Shown piece by piece: positions 54,547 through 64,000 of a stretch of DNA of 64,000 nt. Made by a program: the position numbers and the translations under genes. A model generated the notes under the pieces. The model saw only the letters and a list, made by a program, of their open reading frames with translations. It did no database searches and had not been told where the DNA came from. This stretch comes from Anniella stebbinsi (Eukaryota; Chordata; Lepidosauria; Squamata; Anniellidae): assembly GCA_029215795.1 (NCBI GenBank), contig JARDYH010000022.1, positions 124,001 through 188,000 of the forward strand, read 5' to 3'. Within the stretch, counting starts at the first letter, position 1. Every line of letters begins with the position of its first letter.

Positions 54547-57500
54547 GGGAAGTATAGAGGGAAGGGGAAGTCTAGGGGAAGTCTAGGGGAAGAAGGGGAA
54601 GTCTAGGGGAAGTAGGGGAAGTCTAGGGGAAGAAGGGGAAGTATAGAGGGAATGGGAAGTCTAGGGGAAGAAGGGGAAGTCTAGGAGAAGAAGGGGAAGT
54701 CTAGGCGAAGAAGGGGAAGTATAGAGGGAAGGGGAAGTCTAGGGGAAGTCTTGGGGGAGAAGGGGAAATCTAAGGGAAGAAGGGGAAGTCTAGGGGAAGA
54801 AGGGGAAGTCTAGGGGAAGAAGGGGAAGTATAGAGGGAAGGGGAAGTCTAGGGGAAGTCTAGGGGAAGAAGGGGAAGTATAGAGGGAAGGGGAAGTCTAG
54901 GGGAAGTCTAGGGGAAGAAGGGGAAGTATAGCGAGAAGGGGAAGTCTAGGGGAAATCTAGGGGAAGAAGGGGAAGTATAGAGGAAAGGGGAAGTCTAGGG
55001 GAAGTCTAGGGGAAGAAGGGGCAGTATAGAGGGAAGGGGAAGACTAGGGGAAGTCTAGGGGAAGAAGGGGAAGTATAGAGGGAAGGGGAAGTCTAGGGGA
55101 AATCTAGGGGAAGAAGGGGAAGTCTAGGGGAAGAAGGGGAAGTCTAGAGGGAAGGGGAAGTCTAGGGGAAGTCTAGGGGAAGAAGGGGAAGTCTAGAGGG
55201 AAGGGGAAGTCTAGGGGAAGTCTAGGGGAAGAAGGGGAAGTATAGAGGGAAGGGGAAGTCTAGGGGAAGTCTAAGGGAAGAAGGGGAAGTCTAGGGGAAG
55301 AAGAGGAAGTATAGAGGGAAGGGGAAGTCTAGGGGAAGAAGAGGAAGTCTAGGGGAAGAAGGGGAAGTCTAGGGGAAGAAGGGGAAGTATAGAGGGAAGG
55401 GGAAGTCTAGGGGAAGAAGGGGAAGTATAGAGGGAAGGGGAAGACTACAGGAAGTCTAGGGGAAGAAGGGGAAGTCTAGGGGAAGTCTAGGGGAAGCAGG
55501 GGAAGTATAGAGGGAAGGGGAAGTCTAATGGAAGAAGGGGAAGTATAGAGGGAAGGGGAAGTCTAGGGGAAGAAGGGGATGTCTAGGGGAAGAAGGGGAA
55601 GTCTAGGGGAAGAAGGGGAAGTAGAGAGGGAAGGGGAAGTCTAGGGGAAGTCTAGGGGAAGAAGGGGAAGTATAGAGCGAAGGGGAAGTCTAGGGGAAGA
55701 AGGGGAAGTCTAGGGGAAGAAGGGGAAGTATAGAGGGAAGAGAAAGTCTAGGGGAAGAAGGGGAAATCTAGGGGAAGTCTAGGGAGGAAGGGGAAGTATA
55801 GAGGGAAGGGGAAGTGTAGGGGAAGTCTAGGGGAAGACGTGGAAGTCTAGGGGAAGAAGGGGAAGTATAGAGGGAAGGGGAAGTCAAGGGGTAGACTAGG
55901 GGAAGAAGGGGAAGTATAGAGGGAAGGGGAAGTCCAGGGGAAGTCTAGGGGAAGAAGGGGAAGTATAGAGGGAAGGGGAAGTGTAGGGGAAGAAGGGGAA
56001 GTATAGAGGGAAGGGGAAGTCTAGGGGAAGTCTAGGGGAAGAAGGGGAAGTCTAGGGGAAGAAGGGGATGTCTAGGGGAAGAAGGGGAAATCTAGGAGAA
56101 GAAGGGGAACTCTAGGGGAAGAAGGGGAAGTAAAGAGGGAAGGGGAAGTCTAGGGGAAGAAGGGGAAATCTAGGGGAAGTCTAGGGAGGAGGGGGAAGTA
56201 TAGAGGGAAGGGGAAGTGTAGGGGAAGTCTTGGGGAAGAAGGGGAAGTCTAGGGGAAGACGTGGAAGTCTAGGGGAAGAAGGGGAAGTATAGAGGGAAGG
56301 GGAAGTCAAGGGGTAGACTAGGGGAAGAAGGGGAAGTATAGAGGGAAGGGGAAGTCCAGTGGAAGTCTAGGGGAAGAAGGGGAAGTATAGAGGAAAGGGG
56401 AAGTCTAGGGGAAGAAGGGGAAATCTAGGAGAAGAAGGGGAACTCTAGGGGAAGAAGGGGAAGTATAGAGGGAAGGGGAAGTCTAGGGGAAAAAGGGGAA
56501 ATCTAGGGGAAGTCTAGGGAAGAAGGGGAAGTAGAGAGGGAAGGGGAAGTGTAGGGGAAGTCTTGGGGAAGAAGGGGAAGTCTAGGGGATGACGTGGAAG
56601 TCTAGGGGAAGAAGGGGAAGTATAGAGGGAAGGGGAAGTCAAGGGGTAGACTAGGGGAAGAAGGGGAAGTATAGAGGGAAGGGGAAGTCTAGGGGAAGTC
56701 TAGGAGAAGAAGGGGAGTCTAGGGGAAATCTAGAGGAAGAAGGGGAAGTATAGAGGGAAGGGGAAGTCTAATGGAAGAAGGGGAAGTATAGAGGGAAGGG
56801 GAAGTCTAGGGGAAGTCTAGGGGAAGAAGGGGAAGTCTAGGGGAAGTCTAGGGGAAGAAGGGAAAGTATAGAGGGAAGGGGAAGTCTTGTGGAAGTCTAG
56901 GGGAAGAAGGGGAAGTATAGAGGAAAGGGGAAGTCTAGGGGAAGTCTAGGGGAAGAAGGGGCAGTATAGAGGGAAGGGGAAGTCTAGGGGAAGTCTAGGG
57001 GAAGAAGGGGAAGTATAGAGGGAAGGGGAAGTCTAGGGGAAGTCTAGGGGAAGAAGGGGAAGTCTAGGGGAAGAAGGGGAAGTATAGAGGGAAGGGGAAG
57101 TCTAGGGGAAGTCTAGGGGAAGAAGGGGAAGTAGAGGGGAAGAAGGGGAAGTCTAGGGGAAGAAGGGGAAGTATAGAGGGAAGGGGAAGTCTAGGGGAAG
57201 TCTAGGGGAAGAAGGGGAAGTCTAGGGGAAGTAGGGGAAGTCTAGGGGAAGAAGGGGAAGTATAGAGGGAATGGGAAGTCTAGGGGAAGAAGGGGAAGTC
57301 TAGGAGAAGAAGGGGAAGTCTAGGCGAAGAAGGGGAAGTATAGAGGGAAGGGGAAGTCTAGGGGAAGTCTTGGGGGAGAAGGGGAAATCTAAGGGAAGAA
57401 GGGGAAGTCTAGGGGAAGAAGGGGAAGTCTAGGGGAAGAAGGGGAAGTATAGAGGGAAGGGGAAGTCTAGGGGAAGTCTAGGGGAAGAAGGGGAAGTATA

Positions 57501-58320
57501 GAGGGAAGGGGAAGTCTAGGGGAAGTCTAGGGGAAGAAGGGGAAGTATAGCGAGAAGGGGAAGTCTAGGGGAAATCTAGGGGAAGAAGGGGAAGTATAGA
57601 GGAAAGGGGAAGTCTAGGGGAAGTCTAGGGGAAGAAGGGGCAGTATAGAGGGAAGGGGAAGACTAGGGGAAGTCTAGGGGAAGAAGGGGAAGTATAGAGG
57701 GAAGGGGAAGTCTAGGGGAAATCTAGGGGAAGAAGGGGAAGTCTAGGGGAAGAAGGGGAAGTCTAGAGGGAAGGGGAAGTCTAGGGGAAGTCTAGGGGAA
57801 GAAGGGGAAGTCTAGAGGGAAGGGGAAGTCTAGGGGAAGTCTAGGGGAAGAAGGGGAAGTATAGAGGGAAGGGGAAGTCTAGGGGAAGTCTAAGGGAAGA
57901 AGGGGAAGTCTAGGGGAAGAAGAGGAAGTATAGAGGGAAGGGGAAGTCTAGGGGAAGAAGAGGAAGTCTAGGGGAAGAAGGGGAAGTCTAGGGGAAGAAG
58001 GGGAAGTATAGAGGGAAGGGGAAGTCTAGGGGAAGAAGGGGAAGTATAGAGGGAAGGGGAAGACTACAGGAAGTCTAGGGGAAGAAGGGGAAGTCTAGGG
58101 GAAGTCTAGGGGAAGCAGGGGAAGTATAGAGGGAAGGGGAAGTCTAATGGAAGAAGGGGAAGTATAGAGGGAAGGGGAAGTCTAGGGGAAGAAGGGGATG
58201 TCTAGGGGAAGAAGGGGAAGTCTAGGGGAAGAAGGGGAAGTAGAGAGGGAAGGGGAAGTCTAGGGGAAGTCTAGGGGAAGAAGGGGAAGTATAGAGCGAA
58301 GGGGAAGTCTAGGGGAAGAA
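54547..58320 (+). repeat. 3.8-kb higher-order repeat, copy 1
   Basis: GTAGGGG 54,612 and AATGGG 54,651 recur at 58,386 and 58,425 (+3774). GACGTGG 55,836, 56,258 and 56,591 recur at 59,630, 60,052 and 60,385 (+3794). The 20-bp step is an A-B loss in this copy near 55,820, where GTGTAGGGG runs directly into GTCTAGGGGAAGACGTGG and lacks the usual GTCTTGGGG word. Confidence 0.88.
56590..56597 (+). other. TGACGTGG variant in 3.8-kb copy 1
   Basis: Third member of the 55,836/56,258/56,591 marker trio, 333 bp after the plain GACGTGG word. It shares descent with the 52.6- and 54.0-kb sites (inference from the identical 333-bp context). Confidence 0.35.
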
Positions 58321-61300
58321 GGAAAGTATAGAGGGAAGGGGAAGTCTAGGGGAAGTCTAGGGGAAGAAGGGGAAGTCTAGGGGAAGTAGGGGAAGTCTAG
58401 GGGAAGAAGGGGAAGTATAGAGGGAATGGGAAGTCTAGGGGAAGAAGGGGAAGTCTAGGAGAAGAAGGGGAAGTCTAGGCGAAGAAGGGGAAGTATAGAG
58501 GGAAGGGGAAGTCTAGGGGAAGTCTTGGGGGAGAAGGGGAAATCTAAGGGAAGAAGGGGAAGTCTAGGGGAAGAAGGGGAAGTCTAGGGGAAGAAGGGGA
58601 AGTATAGAGGGAAGGGGAAGTCTAGGGGAAGTCTAGGGGAAGAAGGGGAAGTATAGAGGGAAGGGGAAGTCTAGGGGAAGTCTAGGGGAAGAAGGGGAAG
58701 TATAGCGAGAAGGGGAAGTCTAGGGGAAATCTAGGGGAAGAAGGGGAAGTATAGAGGAAAGGGGAAGTCTAGGGGAAGTCTAGGGGAAGAAGGGGCAGTA
58801 TAGAGGGAAGGGGAAGACTAGGGGAAGTCTAGGGGAAGAAGGGGAAGTATAGAGGGAAGGGGAAGTCTAGGGGAAATCTAGGGGAAGAAGGGGAAGTCTA
58901 GGGGAAGAAGGGGAAGTCTAGAGGGAAGGGGAAGTCTAGGGGAAGTCTAGGGGAAGAAGGGGAAGTCTAGAGGGAAGGGGAAGTCTAGGGGAAGTCTAGG
59001 GGAAGAAGGGGAAGTATAGAGGGAAGGGGAAGTCTAGGGGAAGTCTAAGGGAAGAAGGGGAAGTCTAGGGGAAGAAGAGGAAGTATAGAGGGAAGGGGAA
59101 GTCTAGGGGAAGAAGAGGAAGTCTAGGGGAAGAAGGGGAAGTCTAGGGGAAGAAGGGGAAGTATAGAGGGAAGGGGAAGTCTAGGGGAAGAAGGGGAAGT
59201 ATAGAGGGAAGGGGAAGACTACAGGAAGTCTAGGGGAAGAAGGGGAAGTCTAGGGGAAGTCTAGGGGAAGCAGGGGAAGTATAGAGGGAAGGGGAAGTCT
59301 AATGGAAGAAGGGGAAGTATAGAGGGAAGGGGAAGTCTAGGGGAAGAAGGGGATGTCTAGGGGAAGAAGGGGAAGTCTAGGGGAAGAAGGGGAAGTAGAG
59401 AGGGAAGGGGAAGTCTAGGGGAAGTCTAGGGGAAGAAGGGGAAGTATAGAGCGAAGGGGAAGTCTAGGGGAAGAAGGGGAAGTCTAGGGGAAGAAGGGGA
59501 AGTATAGAGGGAAGAGAAAGTCTAGGGGAAGAAGGGGAAATCTAGGGGAAGTCTAGGGAGGAAGGGGAAGTATAGAGGGAAGGGGAAGTGTAGGGGAAGT
59601 CTTGGGGAAGAAGGGGAAGTCTAGGGGAAGACGTGGAAGTCTAGGGGAAGAAGGGGAAGTATAGAGGGAAGGGGAAGTCAAGGGGTAGACTAGGGGAAGA
59701 AGGGGAAGTATAGAGGGAAGGGGAAGTCCAGGGGAAGTCTAGGGGAAGAAGGGGAAGTATAGAGGGAAGGGGAAGTGTAGGGGAAGAAGGGGAAGTATAG
59801 AGGGAAGGGGAAGTCTAGGGGAAGTCTAGGGGAAGAAGGGGAAGTCTAGGGGAAGAAGGGGATGTCTAGGGGAAGAAGGGGAAATCTAGGAGAAGAAGGG
59901 GAACTCTAGGGGAAGAAGGGGAAGTATAGAGGGAAGGGGAAGTCTAGGGGAAGAAGGGGAAATCTAGGGGAAGTCTAGGGAGGAGGGGGAAGTATAGAGG
60001 GAAGGGGAAGTGCAGGGGAAGTCTTGGGGAAGAAGGGGAAGTCTAGGGGAAGACGTGGAAGTCTAGGGGAAGAAGGGGAAGTATAGAGGGAAGGGGAAGT
60101 CAAGGGGTAGACTAGGGGAAGAAGGGGAAGTATAGAGGGAAGGGGAAGTCCAGGGGAAGTCTAGGGGAAGAAGGGGAAGTATAGAGGAAAGGGGAAGTCT
60201 AGGGGAAGAAGGGGAAATCTAGGAGAAGAAGGGGAACTCTAGGGGAAGAAGGGGAAGTATAGAGGGAAGGGGAAGTCTAGGGGAAAAAGGGGAAATCTAG
60301 GGGAAGTCTAGGGAAGAAGGGGAAGTAGAGAGGGAAGGGGAAGTGTAGGGGAAGTCTTGGGGAAGAAGGGGAAGTCTAGGGGATGACGTGGAAGTCTAGG
60401 GGAAGAAGGGGAAGTATAGAGGGAAGGGGAAGTCAAGGGGTAGACTAGGGGAAGAAGGGGAAGTATAGAGGGAAGGGGAAGTCTAGGGGAAGTCTAGGAG
60501 AAGAAGGGGAGTCTAGGGGAAATCTAGAGGAAGAAGGGGAAGTATAGAGGGAAGGGGAAGTCTAATGGAAGAAGGGGAAGTATAGAGGGAAGGGGAAGTC
60601 TAGGGGAAGTCTAGGGGAAGAAGGGGAAGTCTAGGGGAAGTCTAGGGGAAGAAGGGAAAGTATAGAGGGAAGGGGAAGTCTTGTGGAAGTCTAGGGGAAG
60701 AAGGGGAAGTATAGAGGAAAGGGGAAGTCTAGGGGAAGTCTAGGGGAAGAAGGGGCAGTATAGAGGGAAGGGGAAGTCTAGGGGAAGTCTAGGGGAAGAA
60801 GGGGAAGTATAGAGGGAAGGGGAAGTCTAGGGGAAGTCTAGGGGAAGAAGGGGAAGTCTAGGGGAAGAAGGGGAAGTATAGAGGGAAGGGGAAGTCTAGG
60901 GGAAGTCTAGGGGAAGAAGGGGAAGTAGAGGGGAAGAAGGGGAAGTCTAGGGGAAGAAGGGGAAGTCTAGGGGAAGTAGGGGAAGTCTAGGGGAAGAAGG
61001 GGAAGTATAGAGGGAATGGGAAGTCTAGGGGAAGAAGGGGAAGTCTAGGAGAAGAAGGGGAAGTGTAGGCGAAGAAGGGGAAGTATAGAGGGAAGGGGAA
61101 GTCTAGGGGAAGTCTTGGGGGAGAAGGGGAAATCTAAGGGAAGAAGGGGAAGTCTAGGGGAAGAAGGGGAAGTCTAGGGGAAGAAGGGGAAGTATAGAGG
61201 GAAGGGGAAGTCTAGGGGAAGTCTAGGGGAAGAAGGGGAAGTATAGAGGGAAGGGGAAGTCTAGGGGAAGTCTAGGGGAAGAAGGGGAAGTATAGCGAGA

Positions 61301-62050
61301 AGGGGAAGTCTAGGGGAAATCTAGGGGAAGAAGGGGAAGTATAGAGGAAAGGGGAAGTCTAGGGGAAGTCTAGGGGAAGAAGGGGCAGTATAGAGGGAAG
61401 GGGAAGACTAGGGGAAGTCTAGGGGAAGAAGGGGAAGTATAGAGGGAAGGGGAAGTCTAGGGGAAATCTAGGGGAAGAAGGGGAAGTCTAGGGGAAGAAG
61501 GGGAAGTCTAGAGGGAAGGGGAAGTCTAGGGGAAGTCTAGGGGAAGAAGGGGAAGTCTAGAGGGAAGGGGAAGTCTAGGGGAAGTCTAGGGGAAGAAGGG
61601 GAAGTATAGAGGGAAGGGGAAGTCTAGGGGAAGTCTAAGGGAAGAAGGGGAAGTCTAGGGGAAGAAGGGGAAGTCTAGGGGAAGTCTAGGGGAAGCAGGG
61701 GAAGTATAGAGGGAAGGGGAAGTCTAATGGAAGAAGGGGAAGTATAGAGGGAAGGGGAAGTCTAGGGGAAGAAGGGGATGTCTAGGGGAAGAAGGGGAAG
61801 TCTAGGGGAAGAAGGGGAAGTAGAGAGGGAAGGGGAAGTCTAGGGGAAGTCTAGGGGAAGAAGGGGAAGTATAGAGCGAAGGGGAAGTCTAGGGGAAGAA
61901 GGGGAAGTCTAGGGGAAGAAGGGGAAGTATAGAGGGAAGAGAAAGTCTAGGGGAAGAAGGGGAAATCTAGGGGAAGTCTAGGGAGGAAGGGGAAGTATAG
62001 AGGGAAGGGGAAGTGTAGGGGAAGTCTTGGGGAAGAAGGGGAAGTCTAGG
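58321..62050 (+). repeat. 3.8-kb higher-order repeat, copy 2 (rearranged end)
   Basis: It begins at an unusual junction, GAAGGAAAGTATA (58,315-58,330). Near 60,965 it lacks exactly one 49-bp word present in copy 1 near 57,171-57,219. After about 61,650 a further loss brings it to the GCAGGGG word at 61,695, which matches 59,270 at offset 2425. Confidence 0.83.
60384..60391 (+). other. TGACGTGG variant in 3.8-kb copy 2
   Basis: Exactly 3794 bp after the site at 56,590. All four sites lie between 52.6 and 60.4 kb, so the variant marks the youngest right-hand lineage of the array. Confidence 0.35.
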
Positions 62051-63190
62051 GGAAGACGTGGAAGTCTAGGGGAAGAAGGGGAAGTATAGAGGGAAGGGGA
62101 AGTCAAGGGGTAGACTAGGGGAAGAAGGGGAAGTATAGAGGGAAGGGGAAGTCCAGGGGAAGTCTAGGGGAAGAAGGGGAAGTATAGAGGGAAGGGGAAG
62201 TGTAGGGGAAGAAGGGGAAGTATAGAGGGAAGGGGAAGTCTAGGGGAAGTCTAGGGGAAGAAGGGGAAGTCTAGGGGAAGAAGGGGATGTCTAGGGGAAG
62301 AAGGGGAAATTTAGGAGAAGAAGGGGAACTCTAGGGGAAGAAGGGGAAGTATAGAGGGAAGGGGAAGTCTAGGGGAAGAAGGGGAAATCTAGGGGAAGTC
62401 TAGGGAGGAGGGGGAAGTATAGAGGGAAGGGGAAGTGTAGGGGAAGTCTTCGGGAAGAAGGGGAAGTCTAGGGGAAGACGTGGAAGTCTAGGGGAAGAAG
62501 GGGAAGTATAGAGGGAAGGGGAAGTCAAGGGGTAGACTAGGGGAAGAAGGGGAAGTATAGAGGGAAGGGGAAGTCCAGGGGAAGTCTAGGGGAAGAAGGG
62601 GAAGTATAGAGGGAAGGGGAAGTGTAGGGGAAGAAGGGGAAGTATAGAGGGAAGGGGAAGTCTAGGGGAAGTCTAGGGGAAGAAGGGGAAGTCTAGGGGA
62701 AGAAGGGGAAGTCTAGGGGAAGAAGAGGAAGTATAGAGGGAAGGGGAACTCTAGGGGAAGAAGGGGAATTCTAGGGGAAGTAGGGGAAGTCTAGGGGAAG
62801 TCTAGGGGAAGAAGGGGAAGTATATAGGGAAGGGGAAGTCTAGGGGAAGAAGGGGAAATCTAGGAGAAGAAGGGGAACTCTAGGGGAAGAAGGGGAAGTA
62901 TAGAGGGAAGGGGAAGTCTAGGGGAAGTCTAGGGGAAGAAGGGGAAGTATAGAGGGAAGGGGAAGTCTAGGGGAAGTCTAGGGGAAGAAGGGGAAGTCTA
63001 GGGGAAGAAGGGGAAGTATAGAGGGAAGGGGAAGTCTAGGGGAAGTCTAGGGGAAGAAGGGGAAGTCTAGGGGAAGAAGGGGAAGTCTAGGGGAAGAAGG
63101 GGAAGTATAGAGGGAAGGGGAAGTCTAGGGGAAGTCGAGGAAGTATAGAGGGAAGGGGAAGTCTAGGGGAAGAAGAGGAAGTCTAGGGGA
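62050..63190 (+). repeat. Return to the 46-kb sequence, then shuffled modules
   Basis: GACGTGG 62,055 and 62,477 match 46,183 and 46,605 (offset 15,872) and also 59,630 and 60,052 (offset 2425). After about 62,740 short words are shuffled: GAATTC at 62,766-62,771, TATATAGGG near 62,822 and GTCGAGG near 63,136. No gene or unique sequence is present. Confidence 0.78.
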
Positions 63191-64000
63191 AGAAGGGGAA
63201 GTCTAGGGGAAGAAGGGGAAGTATAGAGGGAAGGGGAAGTCTAGGGGAAGTCTAGGGGAAGAAGGGGAAGTCTAGGGGAAGAAGGGGAAGTATAGAGGGA
63301 AGGGGAAGTCTAGGGGAAGTCTAGGGGAAGAAGGGGAAGTCTAGGGGAAGAAGGGGAAGTCTAGGGGAAGAAGGGGAAGTATAGAGGGAAGGGGAAGTCT
63401 AGGGGAAGTCTAGGGGAAGAAGGGGAATTCTAGGGGAAGTAGGGGAAGTCTAGGGGAAGTCTAGGGGAAGAAGGGGAAGTATAGAGGGAAGGGGAAGTCT
63501 AGGGGAAGAAGGGGAAGTCTAGGAGAAGAAGGGGAAGTCTAGGGGAAGTCTAGGGGAAGAAGGGGAAGTATAGAGGGAAGGGGAAGTCTAGGGGTAGTCT
63601 AGGGGAAGAAGGGAAAGTATAGAGGGAAGGGGAAGTCTAGGGGAAGAAGGGGAAGTCTAGGGGAAGAAGGGGAAGTCTAGGGGAAGAAGGGGAAGTATAG
63701 AGGGAAGGGGAAGTCTAGGGGAAGTCTAGGGAAAGAAGGGGAAGTATAGAGGGAAGGGGAAGTCTAGGGGAAGTCTAGGGGAAGAAGGGGAAGTCTAGGG
63801 GAAGTCTAGGGGAAGAAGGGGAAGTATAGAGGGAAGGGGAAGTCTAGGGGAAGAAGGGGAAGTCTAGGGGAAGAAGGGGAAGTCTAGGGGAAGAAGGGGA
63901 AGTCAAGGGGAAGAAGGGGAAGTCTAGGGGAAGAAGGGGAAGTATAGAGGGAAGGGGAAGTCTAGGGGAAGATGGGGAAGTATAGAGGGAAGGTGAAGTC
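63190..64000 (+). repeat. Window tail, a copy of about 48,141-48,951
   Basis: Constant offset of 15,049 bp to the last base. GAATTC 48,376 matches 63,425, GGGGTAGTC 48,543 matches 63,592, and GATGGGG 48,922 matches 63,971. It stops just where the 48.94-kb copy turns degenerate, so the next bases outside the window should show that degenerate stretch if the copy continues. Confidence 0.88.

Larger units (their letters stand above)
52140..54875 (+). repeat. 1366-bp tandem pair
   Basis: GACGTGG 52,273 and 52,606 recur at 53,639 and 53,972, both exactly 1366 bp on. Copies are about 52,140-53,505 and 53,506-54,875. Each carries a 333-bp marker pair whose second member is the TGACGTGG variant. Small differences include TCAAGG against TCTAGG near 52,185, GAAGAG against GAAGTG near 53,597, and ATGTAAG against ATCTAAG near 53,402. 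Confidence 0.89.
105..62483 (+). repeat. Marker word GACGTGG: 35 copies across the array
   Basis: A B module carrying two substitutions gives GACGTGG, a rare CpG- and ACGT-containing word. It starts at 105, 527, 4662, 8741, 14776, 15854, 18062, 19971, 21880, 25562, 27754, 31007, 33152, 38807, 40710, 41043, 41925, 43828, 43966, 44299, 46183, 46605, 47798, 52273, 52606, 53639, 53972, 55836, 56258, 56591, 59630, 60052, 60385, 62055 and 62477. About 50 bp downstream nearly every copy has a second odd pair of modules with tails TCAA and GACTA (GTCAAGGGGTAGACTA). The 47,798 copy lacks that pair through an exact 49-bp loss. Spacings between copies define most of the higher-order units listed here. 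The list was made by eye, so a missed copy is possible. Confidence 0.9.
1..64000 (+). repeat. Polypurine satellite array filling the whole window
   Basis: Every line of the window is made of short modules built on the core GGGGAAG, with tails TCTA, AA or TATA plus a short GAGGGAA piece. No unique sequence longer than a few bases interrupts it, and neither end is an array edge. From the 49-bp consensus word the plus strand is about 84% purine, with G about twelve times as frequent as C. The purine-rich strand is the plus strand everywhere, so no internal inversion was seen. No gene, tRNA or rRNA is present. On the plus strand TAG occurs in nearly every A and C module. On the minus strand it occurs in A modules only. 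Because 11, 20 and 49 are not multiples of three, frames close quickly. The array type suggests eukaryotic heterochromatin; the species and chromosome position cannot be told. Confidence 0.98.

Noticed and set aside
1..64000. CRISPR array
   Set aside because: Modules abut directly with no unique spacers of constant length, and no cas-like gene is present.
1..64000. Telomeric repeat tract
   Set aside because: CTAGGGG looks telomere-like, but no run of TTAGGG, TTAGG, TTTAGGG or TTGGGG repeats occurs, and modules alternate with AAG-rich pieces.
1..64000. Promoter elements from the many GTATAGAGG words
   Set aside because: TATA-like strings are a fixed part of the C module and occur every few dozen bases with no downstream gene.
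1..64000. Retroelement polypurine tract or inserted transposon
   Set aside because: No long terminal repeats, target-site duplications or coding remnants were found; purine richness comes from the tandem modules.

Overview
The window is one uninterrupted block of tandem-repeat (satellite) DNA. I find no protein-coding gene, RNA gene, transposon, CRISPR array or unique sequence in any of the 64,000 bases. The organism cannot be named. Long satellite arrays with higher-order structure point to heterochromatin of a eukaryote (pericentromere, subtelomere or sex chromosome). That is inference from the repeat type, because nothing in the window identifies a clade.

The array is built from three short modules, all starting from the core GGGGAAG or a close variant. 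A is GGGGAAGTCTA (11 bp), B is GGGGAAGAA (9 bp) and C is GGGGAAGTATAGAGGGAA (18 bp). They join into two frequent words, A-A-B-C (49 bp) and A-B (20 bp). The plus strand is strongly purine-rich throughout: the 49-bp word has 24 G, 17 A, 6 T and 2 C. Polarity never inverts. Both a G-quadruplex-type motif and a short polypurine mirror repeat recur every few modules.

Above the modules lies a mosaic of segmental copies. Rare variant words serve as markers, chiefly GACGTGG (35 copies), GGGAAGG followed by TATA (12 copies plus 2 variants) and GTTAAGG (8 copies). They show local tandem duplications with units of about 138, 333, 422, 540, 1039, 1043, 1053, 1063, 1366, 1909 (three copies), 3118 and 3774-3794 bp. 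They also show displaced copies: about 15.46-19.5 kb recurs at 25.17-29.2 kb, about 7.3-15.2 kb recurs in order at 31.8-39.2 kb, and 1-1625 recurs at 46,079-47,703. The last 0.8 kb recurs at 48.14-48.95 kb. Length differences between copies are mostly whole-module sums (20, 31, 38, 49, 78 or 98 bp), as expected from unequal exchange or template switching in module register.

Layout: 1-7.3 kb mixes 0.4-1.1 kb duplications; 7.3-15.2 kb is the first large superblock; 15.5-25.2 kb is a 9.7-kb block holding the 1909-bp triplet; 25.2-30.3 kb repeats its first part; 30.3-39.2 kb repeats the superblock; 38.3-44.6 kb is the 3118-bp pair; 44.6-48.9 kb carries the copy of the window start; 48.9-49.7 kb is the most degenerate stretch; 49.7-58.3 kb has 1.0- and 1.4-kb pairs and then the first 3.8-kb copy; 58.3-64 kb has the second copy and re-enters the 46-49 kb sequence. 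All comparisons were made by eye at markers. Boundaries are good to roughly 50 bp, and percent identity was not computed.
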